Shown here one piece after another: positions 1 to 7,787 of a stretch of DNA of 64,000 bases. The DNA is from Burkholderia mayonis (lineage in GTDB: Bacteria > Pseudomonadota > Gammaproteobacteria > Burkholderiales > Burkholderiaceae): the NCBI RefSeq assembly GCF_001523745.2, contig NZ_CP013387.1, positions 2,542,001 to 2,606,000 of the forward strand. The letters run 5' to 3'. The number at the start of each line of letters is the position of its first letter. Within the stretch, counting starts at the first letter, position 1. Made by a program: the position numbers and the translations under genes. Under the pieces are notes generated by a model, which saw only the letters and a program-made list of their open reading frames with translations, ran no database searches and was not told the DNA's origin.

Positions 1-791
1 GCATGACGTTCGTGATCCTGACGGGTGGCATCGACCTGTCGGTCGGCTCGGTGCTCGCCGCCGCCGCCGTCGCGTCGCTTCTCGCATCGAACATTCCCGG
101 CTGGGGCTGGCTCGGGATTCCCGTCGCGCTGCTGGTCGGGCTCGCGTTCGGCGTCGTCAACGGCGGGCTGATCTCGTTCCTGCGCCTGCCGCCCTTCATC
201 GTCACGCTCGGCGCGCTGACCGCCGTGCGCGGGATCGCCCGCCTGATCGGCAACGATGCGACGATCTTCAACCCGCAGCTGCCGTTCGCGTTCATCGGCA
301 ACGGTTCGATCCTCGGTGTGCCGTGGCTCGTCGTGATCGCGCTCGCCGTCGTCGCGATCTCGTGGTTCATCCTGCGCCGCACGGTGCTCGGCATGCGAAT
401 CTACTCGGTCGGCGGCAACCCGGAAGCCGCGCGGCTGTCCGGCATCAACGTGCGCGGCATCGAACTCTTCGTCTACGCGACGTCGGGCCTGCTCGCCGGC
501 CTCGGCGCGCTAATGTCGGCCGCGCGGCTCTATGCGGCCAACGGCCTGCAGCTCGGCCAGTCGTACGAGCTCGACGCGATCGCCGCGGTGATCCTCGGCG
601 GCACGAGTTTCGTCGGCGGCGTCGGCTCGATCGTCGGCACGCTGATCGGCGCGCTGATCATCGCGGTGCTGTCGAACGGGCTCGTGCTGCTCGGCGTGTC
701 CGACATCTGGCAGTACATCATCAAGGGGCTCGTGATCATCGGCGCCGTCGCGCTCGACCGCTACCGCCAGCACGAATCGGCCCGCACCTGA
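1..791 (+). CDS. Sugar ABC transporter permease, RbsC family (5' end outside window)
   Basis: Inner-membrane permease of a ribose/xylose-type ABC importer. The visible 262 residues begin inside the conserved block MTFVILTGGIDLSVGSVLA, which lies well inside RbsC-family proteins (usually about 320 residues), so the true start is upstream of the window. Several long hydrophobic helices follow, and the AAVILGGTSFVGGVGSIVGTLIGA block is the family's cytoplasmic coupling region near the end. The gene is followed after 76 bases by a matching periplasmic binding protein, so it is one operon with an ATPase expected upstream. The exact sugar cannot be told from the sequence. Confidence 0.9.
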   Translation, partial: MTFVILTGGIDLSVGSVLAAAAVASLLASNIPGWGWLGIPVALLVGLAFGVVNGGLISFLRLPPFIVTLGALTAVRGIARLIGNDATIFNPQLPFAFIGNGSILGVPWLVVIALAVVAISWFILRRTVLGMRIYSVGGNPEAARLSGINVRGIELFVYATSGLLAGLGALMSAARLYAANGLQLGQSYELDAIAAVILGGTSFVGGVGSIVGTLIGALIIAVLSNGLVLLGVSDIWQYIIKGLVIIGAVALDRYRQHESART

Positions 792-867
792 CGCAGCGAA
801 CCGCCATGCGGCGCGCGCGCAGGTCCTCGCGCGCGCCCTCCATCACGGACCATACGGAGACAACGAC

Positions 868-1815
868 ATGTTGGAGATCAAGCACAAGCTCGTTCAGACC
901 GGCCTCGCATGCGCGCTCGCGTTCGCGGCATGCGCCGCCCACGCGGCCGACAAGCCGCTCAAGTCAATCGGCATCACCGTCGGCTCGCTCGGCAATCCGT
1001 ACTTCGTCACCGTCGTGAAAGGCGCCGAAGCGCAGGCGAAGGAAATCAATCCGAACGCGAAAGTCACCGCGGTTTCCGCCGATTACGACCTGAACAAGCA
1101 GTTCACGCAGATCGACAACTTCATCTCGGCACGCGTCGACATGATCCTGCTGAACGCCGCCGATCCGAAGGCGATCGAGCCCGCCGTGCGCAAGGCGCGG
1201 GCGGCCGGCATCGCGGTGGTGGCGGTCGACGTCGCGGCGGCCGGCGCGGACGCGACTGTGCAGACGAACAACGTGAAGGCGGGCGAACTCGCCTGCGACT
1301 ACCTCGCGAAGAAGCTCGGCGGCAAGGGCAACGTGATCATCGAGAACGGCCCGCAGGTGTCCGCGGTCGTCGATCGCGTGAACGGCTGCAAGGCTGTGCT
1401 CACGAAGAATCCGGGCCTCAAGCTGCTGTCGAGCGATCAGGACGGCAAGGGCTCGCGCGAAGGCGGGATGAACGCGATGCAGGGCTACCTGACGCGCTTT
1501 CCGAAGGTCGATGGTCTCTTCACGATCAACGATCCGCAGGCGATCGGCAGCGACCTCGCCGCGAAGCAGTTGCATCGCAACGGCATCGTGATCACGTCGG
1601 TCGACGGCGCGCCCGATATCGAGACCGCGCTCAAGAGCGACACGCAGGTGCAGGCGTCGTCGAGCCAGGACCCGTTCGCGATGGCGAAGAAGGCCGTCGC
1701 GGTCGGCTACGGGATCATGAACGGGCACAAGCCCGCCAATTCGATGATCCTGCTCGAACCCACACTCATCACGCGCGACAACGTGAAGAGCTACAAGGGC
1801 TGGAGCGCGCATTGA
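868..1815 (+). CDS. Periplasmic sugar-binding protein of ABC importer, RbsB-like
   Basis: 315 residues. An N-terminal signal peptide (basic MLEIKHK, hydrophobic core, cleavage after AHA near residue 26) directs it to the periplasm. The mature part is a Peripla_BP_4 (RbsB/LacI-like) two-lobed binding fold, opening with SIGITVGSLGNPYFVTVVKG, where the family's sugar-stacking aromatic lies. The motif DGLFTINDPQAIGSDLAAKQ and the late TSVDGAPD segment are also typical. It captures sugar and hands it to the permease encoded just upstream. The ligand is not resolved; ribose or another pentose or hexose is possible. Confidence 0.88.
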   Translation: MLEIKHKLVQTGLACALAFAACAAHAADKPLKSIGITVGSLGNPYFVTVVKGAEAQAKEINPNAKVTAVSADYDLNKQFTQIDNFISARVDMILLNAADPKAIEPAVRKARAAGIAVVAVDVAAAGADATVQTNNVKAGELACDYLAKKLGGKGNVIIENGPQVSAVVDRVNGCKAVLTKNPGLKLLSSDQDGKGSREGGMNAMQGYLTRFPKVDGLFTINDPQAIGSDLAAKQLHRNGIVITSVDGAPDIETALKSDTQVQASSSQDPFAMAKKAVAVGYGIMNGHKPANSMILLEPTLITRDNVKSYKGWSAH

Positions 1816-2030
1816 TTCGTCACGGCCGCTCGCGCCCGGGGGCGATGCGCCCGATGGTGCGGATGCCTGAATGATGTGCGGTAGTCGCAGGCCGGCGCAA
1901 CGCGTCGGCCCGAACGCCGATGCTTGCGCAACGCCGGGGGCTCAACATCCGGCTCTCGGCCATGAGCGGAAGCTCGCTCGATCGGGAACAAAGCTCCGCT
2001 CACGCGTGCGTCCCGGCGATCCCCCCAACG

Positions 2031-3410
2031 CTATTCCAGCGGATGCAAATCCTGAAGCAGCGTCGGCACCAGCTCGGACACGGTCGGGTGAATGTGCATC
2101 GCGCGGCTGACCGTCGTGTACGGCGCTTTCGCGTACATCACGTCGAGCAGTGAATGCACGACTTCGTCGCCCGTCACGCCGAGGATCGACGCGCCCAGAA
2201 TCGCTTCGCTGTCCGCATCGACGATCACCTTCATGAATCCCTGGCTCTCGCCTTTTTCCATCGCGCGCCCGACGCGCGTCATCGGGCGCGTGCCGACCAG
2301 CAGCCTGCGCCCCGATCCAACCGCTTCGGCCTGCGTCATTCCCACGCGGGCGAGCGGCGGATCGATGAACATCGCGTAGGCCGGGATGCGGTCCGACACC
2401 CTGCGTGAGTCGTTGTCGAGGAGGTTGGCCGAGACGATCTCGTAGTCGTTATAGGACGTATGGGTGAATCCGCCGCGGCCGTTGCAGTCGCCCATCGCCC
2501 AGATGCCCTCGACGTTGGTGCGCAACTGCTCGTCCACTTTGATGTAGCCGCGCGCGTCGGTTTCGACGCCGGCCCTGTCCAGTCCGAGATCGTCGGTGTT
2601 GGGCACGCGCCCGACGGCGAGCAGCAGATGCGAGCCCTCCACTTCACGCGCGCCGGCGGCGCAATCGAGCCCGACGACCACGTTGTCCGAGTCGCGCCGC
2701 ACGCTCAGGCAATCGGCGTCGAGCCGGACGTCGATTCCCTCGCCTTCCAGAATCTCCCGCACCGTCTGCGACACGTCCTCGTCCTCGCGCTTGATCAGCC
2801 GCGCGCCTTTTTCCACGATCGTCACGCGCGATCCGAAGCGCCGGTACATCTGGCCGAACTCGAGCCCGACGTAGCTGCCGCCGACGATGACCAGATGCTC
2901 CGGCAGGAAGTCCACGTCCATCATGCTCGAGTTGGTGAGATAGGGCACCTGATCGAGTCCCGGCATCGGCGGAATCAGCGCCCGCCCGCCGACGTTGATG
3001 AAGATCCGGTCGGCTTCCAGCAGTGCGTCGCCGACGTGCACGGCGTGCGCGCTCTCGAAGCGGGCATGGCCCTGATAGACCGCGCCATTCTCCAGACCAC
3101 GGACCCACTGTTCGACACCATGGTTCGAACGCGCCGAGATCTCGTCCTTGCGCGCCTTCACCTTTTTCATGTCGACCGTGACGGGCCCGCCGATCGCCAC
3201 GCCGTATTCGCCGGCCCGTCGAGCCAGGTGCGCCGCGTACGCGCTCGCGATCAGCGTCTTGGTGGGGATGCAGCCGGTGTTCACGCACGTCCCGCCGAAG
3301 CGCGCCCGCTCGACGACGGCCACTTTCATGCCCGCGCCGGACAGCCGGGCGGCGAGCGGGGGGCCGGACTGACCGGTGCCGATGATGATTGCGTCGAAGC
3401 GTCGAGTCAT
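2031..3410 (-). CDS. FAD-dependent pyridine nucleotide-disulfide oxidoreductase, RclA/Lpd type
   Basis: 459 residues from the ATG at 3410, chosen because AAGGAGAG sits just upstream and the Rossmann motif starts at once (FDAIIIGTGQSGPPLA). An upstream in-frame extension to 3605 has no family homology that I recognise. The redox-active disulfide is in GGTCVNTGCIPTKTLIASA, followed by an NAD(P)H Rossmann motif (VIVGGSYVGLEFGQM), an FAD motif (IWAMGDCNGRGGFTHTSYND) and the C-terminal dimer domain with the His-x-His-Pro signature (MHIHPTVSELV). There is no heavy-metal-binding N-domain and no C-terminal Cys pair, so mercuric reductase is unlikely. RclA-like enzymes take part in hypochlorite or copper stress; that role here is an inference. 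Confidence 0.85.
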   Translation of the reverse strand: MTRRFDAIIIGTGQSGPPLAARLSGAGMKVAVVERARFGGTCVNTGCIPTKTLIASAYAAHLARRAGEYGVAIGGPVTVDMKKVKARKDEISARSNHGVEQWVRGLENGAVYQGHARFESAHAVHVGDALLEADRIFINVGGRALIPPMPGLDQVPYLTNSSMMDVDFLPEHLVIVGGSYVGLEFGQMYRRFGSRVTIVEKGARLIKREDEDVSQTVREILEGEGIDVRLDADCLSVRRDSDNVVVGLDCAAGAREVEGSHLLLAVGRVPNTDDLGLDRAGVETDARGYIKVDEQLRTNVEGIWAMGDCNGRGGFTHTSYNDYEIVSANLLDNDSRRVSDRIPAYAMFIDPPLARVGMTQAEAVGSGRRLLVGTRPMTRVGRAMEKGESQGFMKVIVDADSEAILGASILGVTGDEVVHSLLDVMYAKAPYTTVSRAMHIHPTVSELVPTLLQDLHPLE

Positions 3411-3877
3411 TGCGCTCTCCTTCGTTGCTGCAGCACGGAATGCATGCCGCCTCGCAAGCGATCCGCGTGCCTTCGAGGCCGCGCCGCGGGCAGCATCCGG
3501 ACATCCCGGATATGGTAGGCCTGCTGATCGACGATGGCGATCGGCCCTGCAACATTTGCAACGCAGGCGTTCGAATCGCGGGCGAGGCATCGGCGGCGAA
3601 TTCACGCGTCACGCGGGCTCGGGAAATGAAAACGGGATACCGGCCAGACGCCGAGCACCGCGCGCTTCATGCGCCCGCACCGCGTCGCTCGCGGCGTCAG
3701 GCCGGAAACGAACTCGCTCCGTCGAAGCACGCCACTTGCGCAAAGCCTTTGACGCACCGCACCGACGATCTCGTCGTCCGGCACTCGCTCGCGCGTGCGG
3801 CAATCGAAAAAACGCATTCATCCATCGCCGCGCGACGCACATCGCACTCGAATGACGATGCGTCCCGAATCGACTAA
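3411..3877. other. Intergenic stretch without a convincing gene
   Basis: About 470 bases between the flavoprotein reductase and the GGDEF remnant. Open frames here are short, overlap on both strands and have no recognisable motif. The right part probably belonged to the upstream half of the decayed GGDEF gene. Confidence 0.5.
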
Positions 3878-4395
3878 AGTAACGCAACGACGCAGCGGTT
3901 CGCGGAATACGAGCGCTTCGAAAAGGCCCTTCGCCATGCGAATCGGCACAATCAACCCAGCGCACTCGTGATAGTCGACGTCGATCATTTCAAACACTAC
4001 AACGACGCATTCGGCCATTTGCAAGGGGACACGTGTCTCGTCGCCGTCGCCGTCGCGGCCGCGCTGTCCGGCGTGGCGAGTCATCCTAACGATTTTGTCG
4101 CGCGCTATGGCGGAGAGGAATTCGCCGTCGTGCTGCCGGGCACGGACGAACGCGGCGCGGCGACGATCGCCGAGCAGGTGCGGCAATCGGTCGAACGCCT
4201 GCGTATCGCCGCCGACATGACGCCCAGCTACGTCACGGTGAGCGCGGGCTATGCGACGAGCAGCGGCAATCCGTTCGAAACGCCGGAAACGCTGGTCGCG
4301 GCCGCCGACGCGCGCTTTATCGCGCGAAGATGCTGGGCCGGAACATCATTGCAGCACCGCACTTCGAAGCGCCCAAAGCAGCGCTGCGCCGCTGA
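3878..4395 (+). pseudogene. Broken diguanylate cyclase (GGDEF) gene
   Basis: A GGDEF catalytic domain that once made cyclic di-GMP. The frame has RFAEYERFEKALRHANRHN, then the metal-binding VIVDVDHFKHYNDAFGHLQGD and the active-site RYGGEEFAVVLPGTD. It is broken at both ends. An in-frame TAA at 3875-3877 cuts it off from any N-terminal part, and no ATG precedes the domain; the only candidate is a GTG at 3968 inside it. Near 4311-4317 the frame shifts: the other frame continues with the expected family ending ALYRAKMLGRNIIAAPHFE and stops at 4393-4395. The domain therefore lacks a normal start and a continuous C-terminus and is very likely dead. Confidence 0.82.
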
Positions 4396-4499
4396 ATTTC
4401 AGGTCGCGCACGTTCTCGCGGTCGCGAACCGGTCGTCCGGGACATCACGCCGGTCGAACCGAGTCGCGCGCAGCGACGTTTGCATGGCGAGCGCTCGTT

Positions 4500-4685
4500 G
4501 GGATTCTCGTGGCCGGACGTGACATCACCGCTCATGGGCTCGGCAGCAACGGTTACGGCAAGTCGACGTTCCTGAAGTGCGTGGTCGGCCTCAACCGGCC
4601 GACCCGCGGCACGATCGAGGTCGCCGGTCGCAACCTCGCCGACCTCTCCGGCGAGTTGTTCGGCGCGCCGTGCGGCGCGTGACAG
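4500..4685 (+). pseudogene. Fragment of an ABC transporter ATPase (PhnC-like)
   Basis: About 60 codons read GLGSNGYGKSTFLKCVVGLN followed by RPTRGTIEVAGRNLADLSGE. This is a Walker A region with the usual Ala of GAGKST changed to Tyr, plus the following beta-strand. The 'GLNRPT..GTIEV.G' wording is closest to phosphonate-type (PhnC) ATPases, from memory. No signature motif or Walker B follows, and the frame stops at 4680. It is a relic, not a working ATPase. Confidence 0.6.
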
Positions 4686-5198
4686 CGGATGCGTGCCGCA
4701 CGAACGATCGTCGTCGCCGCTGGTTTCCTTCCGCCTGCGCGGCTGCCGACGAACTCGTGGAATCGATGAGGCGCACGAGACGCGATGCCGACCTGCGGCC
4801 GATGCCGACGGATACAGGCAGCGCCACGGTGGAGGTTTATCGGGGCTTTCCGGCTACGTGTACTTGTCGCCGTCCGTGCTGCGGATCGGATTGGTATCCA
4901 TAGACGATGATCATCCGCTCGATGGGCCTATCTGCGTGGTGATGAAACCTCGCGCATAGAGCCGCGCAGCCGGCGCTGCGCATCGTGCGCCGGCATCCGG
5001 CCTCGAACCGAGCGCCATCGACGTCGCACCGCGCGCTTGCCGTTCGCCATCGATCGTGCGCACAGCATCGGCCCGATTGGATCGAGCCGCGCGCCCATTA
5101 CACGCGCATGTGCGCGCTACCGACCGTCGAGCACACGCCGATTGCCGGCGAGCCGAACGGCCGCGGACCGCGCCGATCCGCGCGGTCCGCGGCATGCG
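4686..5198. other. Degenerate intergenic DNA
   Basis: About 500 bases with only short, motif-free frames. One segment at about 4830-4959 (plus strand, ending in VYLSPSVLRIGLVSIDDDHP) looks protein-like but has no start and no family that I recognise. Together with the two adjacent pseudogenes this marks a decayed stretch beside the biosynthetic operon. Confidence 0.4.
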
Positions 5199-6224
5199 TC
5201 ACGCCTTGACGCCTTCGATGACGCTGTGCATGCCTTCTGCCGGATGAACCGCCGTCATCGAGAGCCCGGCTGCCTCGTAGAGCCGCCGATACCCGTCGGC
5301 CGTGCGCGCATGTCCGCCGGAACTCATGATGAGCATTTCCAGATCGTGCAGCTTCGCGAAATGCGGCTCGCCGGGCGGCGTGAGCACGGCCTCCACCAGC
5401 AAAAGCTTTCCACCCGACGGCATGGCTTCCGCGCAGTTCTTCATGATCCGAATGGCCTGCTCGTCGTCCCAGTCGCAGATGACATGCTTCATCACGTAGA
5501 TATCGCCGCGCGCGTCGATCGACCGGCTCGCGTCGCCCGGCACCACCTCCACGCGCTCGGTCAGCCCGTGCTTCGCGAAAAGCCGCCGCGCGCCATCGCA
5601 AGCGTGCGGCAGTTCGAAGAGCACGCCTTTCGCGTTCGGGTTCGCGAGAAGGAGCGTCGCCAGCAGAAAGCCGTGTCCGCCACCGACGTCGACGATCGTT
5701 CGGGCTCCGGAAAAATCGTACGCGCGGGCCACCGTCGGCGACTCCAGTTCGCTGATGCTCGTCATCGCATCATTGACGAGCTGCGCGACTTGCGGGTGCG
5801 CGCCGATGTACTCGAAGCCCGGTCCGCCCACGACGTGCTCGAACGCGCTCCGGCCGGTCTTGACGCTGTAGAGCAGTTGCCCCCACGCCTGCCAGCCCAC
5901 ATCCATGCCCGCCATGCGCGCCATCCCGCGCATCGAGCCCGGCACGTCGCGCCGCAGCGTGTCGCCGAGCGGGCTGTTGCGAAACCGCCGCCCGTCTCCT
6001 TCGACGAAAACACCCAGATTGCCGAGCGCGCGCAGCACCCGGTAAAGCGCTTCCGGATGGGTATCCGTCGCGGCGGCCAGCTCGTCCGCCGTCCGTTCCT
6101 TCTCCGCCAGCAGATCGGCAATGCCCAGCTCGGCGGCGACATACAGCGCCTGTGCGTTCCACTTGCCGGTGATCATCTGCAGTATCGCGATATGCGGTGC
6201 CGGGTTCGCTTCCACTTCCGCCAT
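5199..6224 (-). CDS. SAM-dependent O-methyltransferase (Methyltransf_2 / hydroxyneurosporene type)
   Basis: 341 residues from the ATG at 6224; an upstream ATG at 6242 is possible, but AAAGGAGC lies just before the second. The N-terminal part is the winged-helix dimerisation domain of plant-type and bacterial O-methyltransferases (ITGKWNAQALYVAAELGIAD, EALYRVLRALGNLGVF). The SAM-binding motif I is IVDVGGGHGFLLATLL, and the later MKHVICDWDDEQAIRIMKN and GGKLLLVEAVLTPPGEP blocks are family hallmarks. The likely role is methylating a hydroxyl of a small molecule. It is the last gene of the operon led by the A-T-TE enzyme and probably tailors that product. Confidence 0.88.
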   Translation of the reverse strand: MAEVEANPAPHIAILQMITGKWNAQALYVAAELGIADLLAEKERTADELAAATDTHPEALYRVLRALGNLGVFVEGDGRRFRNSPLGDTLRRDVPGSMRGMARMAGMDVGWQAWGQLLYSVKTGRSAFEHVVGGPGFEYIGAHPQVAQLVNDAMTSISELESPTVARAYDFSGARTIVDVGGGHGFLLATLLLANPNAKGVLFELPHACDGARRLFAKHGLTERVEVVPGDASRSIDARGDIYVMKHVICDWDDEQAIRIMKNCAEAMPSGGKLLLVEAVLTPPGEPHFAKLHDLEMLIMSSGGHARTADGYRRLYEAAGLSMTAVHPAEGMHSVIEGVKA

Positions 6225-6348
6225 GAAGTTGCTCCTTTGCATGAGATATGGGTTCGGCCTGTCGTCGTGCGCTCGCGCGGCGACGCGAAGAAACGCGGCG
6301 GGCCGGACGGCGCCCGAAGCGTCGTCGTCGCCGCGCGAGCCGCGACCG

Positions 6349-6744
6349 TCAGGCCGCGATCAGATTGATCATTTCGGCCGTATCGAAATGGTCTTCGAAC
6401 GTGACCGCCTTGCCGTTCGCGAACTTCCATACGTGCACGAACTTCAACGTGCCGCTGCGACCGTTGACTGCGGTGACGCGGCGCGTGCCGAGCACGACGA
6501 TGCGGTCGCCGGACTCGATGAACGCCTCCGGCGCGAGCCGCATCTCGGCGATGTGCGTCGGCACGTGCTTGATGAAGGCGATCACTTCGTCGTGACCTTT
6601 CTTCGTTCCGCCGAGCCCGTACGGGCTCATGCCGTCCGGGTGGGTCCAGAGCACGTCCGGCGCGAGGGCGGCCAGCACGCCGGGCAGGTCGCGGTTGTGG
6701 AAGGCCTCGTACGAGGCCCGTACGGTCTGCATGTTGGTCGACAT
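6349..6744 (-). CDS. SnoaL-like / nuclear transport factor 2-fold protein
   Basis: 131 residues, the normal length for this small cone-shaped fold. Typical features are an N-terminal helix with the YEAFHNRDLPGVLAALAPDV pattern, a central THPDG segment, and a C-terminal sheet ending FVHVWKFANGKAVTFEDHFD. Family members bind or transform polyketide, steroid or other small hydrophobic molecules in a central pocket; the substrate here is unknown. It starts 24 bases after the epimerase stop, so the two are almost certainly co-transcribed. It may be a cyclase, isomerase or hydrolase for the operon's product. Confidence 0.78.
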   Translation of the reverse strand: MSTNMQTVRASYEAFHNRDLPGVLAALAPDVLWTHPDGMSPYGLGGTKKGHDEVIAFIKHVPTHIAEMRLAPEAFIESGDRIVVLGTRRVTAVNGRSGTLKFVHVWKFANGKAVTFEDHFDTAEMINLIAA

Positions 6745-6768
6745 CGCAAAACTCTCCTGTCTCGCGCG

Positions 6769-7746
6769 TTACGATTGCACGGCCGAGCGCGGCTTGACCG
6801 CCCCGGGGAAGTGGGTTTCGATGGTCCGGCGCACGCCTTCTTTCCAATGCACGATGCAATCGCCGATGAGCGCGCGCCGCTTCGTGTTGTCGAACGCGTA
6901 CGTTTCCCGCGTCACGTCGCTGCGCTCGAAACGCGCATCGACGCCCGTGATGTCCGCGATGTATTGGAGGCAGTCCTGAATGCCGACGGCGTCGTCCCCG
7001 CCCCAGTTCAGCACGAGCGCGGGCGACGTCGCGGCGTCCCACAGCAGCGGCACTTGCCGGACGAGATCGTCGGTATGGATCAGCGACGCCCAGTTCTGGC
7101 CTTCCTGCGGGATCGGAACCGGCTTGCCGGCGAGCAGTTGCCGGTACAGCAGCACCGGCACGCCGCCGTGGCCGTACGGGCCGTACGCGACGTTCAGACG
7201 CGCGATGACCGTCGGCAGGCCGAGCACGGCCGAGAACGCGCGCACGACGCCTTCGCATGAAATCTTGACGATCGGATAAGCGGGCAGCCAGTGCGCGACG
7301 CCGTTGAGCGGGTCCGTCTCCGCATACGGATGGTCGAGCGCCTGACGCGCGTACAGGCTGCCGCTCGACACGTAGATGAACGCGCCGGCGGTCCGGCAGT
7401 GCGTCATCAGGCGGCCGGTGGCGACCGTGTTGACCTCGATCGCCTTGTCGAAATCGCCGTCCTCGCCGCGCCGGACTGCCGCGTGCAGCACGTGCGTGAA
7501 GTCGTCGGGCAGGCCGTCGAGCGTGTCGCGCTCCATGTCCCACCGCCATGTGTTGACGCCCTTCGCGCGCAACGCGTCCTCGACGCTCGCATCGCTGAAG
7601 CGGCCGATCGCCCAGACTTCGTGCTCCGCCGCCAGCGCCTCGGCGACGGGCCGCGCCACCTGGCCGGTCGCGCCCGTGATCAAGATTTTCTTCTCCGCAT
7701 TCTTCCGCTTCGCGTCAACGCGCGTATCGATGCCTGACACAGTCAT
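6769..7746 (-). CDS. NAD-dependent epimerase/dehydratase family protein
   Basis: 325 residues from the ATG at 7746, which has an AGAGGA ribosome site; a start 21 bases upstream (7767) is also open. This is an extended short-chain dehydrogenase: the NAD-binding glycine motif is [19 protein letters not shown], the catalytic Ser region is [13 protein letters not shown], and a Tyr that could serve YxxxK chemistry lies in [20 protein letters not shown] (Y-x-x-x-K present as YPIVK). It would oxidise, reduce or epimerise a sugar-like or ketone substrate. The 41-base gap after the A-T-TE gene and the 24-base gap to the SnoaL gene indicate one transcript. Confidence 0.82.
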   Translation of the reverse strand: MTVSGIDTRVDAKRKNAEKKILITGATGQVARPVAEALAAEHEVWAIGRFSDASVEDALRAKGVNTWRWDMERDTLDGLPDDFTHVLHAAVRRGEDGDFDKAIEVNTVATGRLMTHCRTAGAFIYVSSGSLYARQALDHPYAETDPLNGVAHWLPAYPIVKISCEGVVRAFSAVLGLPTVIARLNVAYGPYGHGGVPVLLYRQLLAGKPVPIPQEGQNWASLIHTDDLVRQVPLLWDAATSPALVLNWGGDDAVGIQDCLQYIADITGVDARFERSDVTRETYAFDNTKRRALIGDCIVHWKEGVRRTIETHFPGAVKPRSAVQS

Positions 7747-7787
7747 GAGAATCCTCTTTTCGGTCATCCGTCACATGAAACGCGAGG

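Noticed and set aside
2031..3410. Mercuric reductase
   Set aside because: The CxxxxC disulfide is shared by the whole family; the metal-binding N-domain and the C-terminal Cys pair of MerA are absent.
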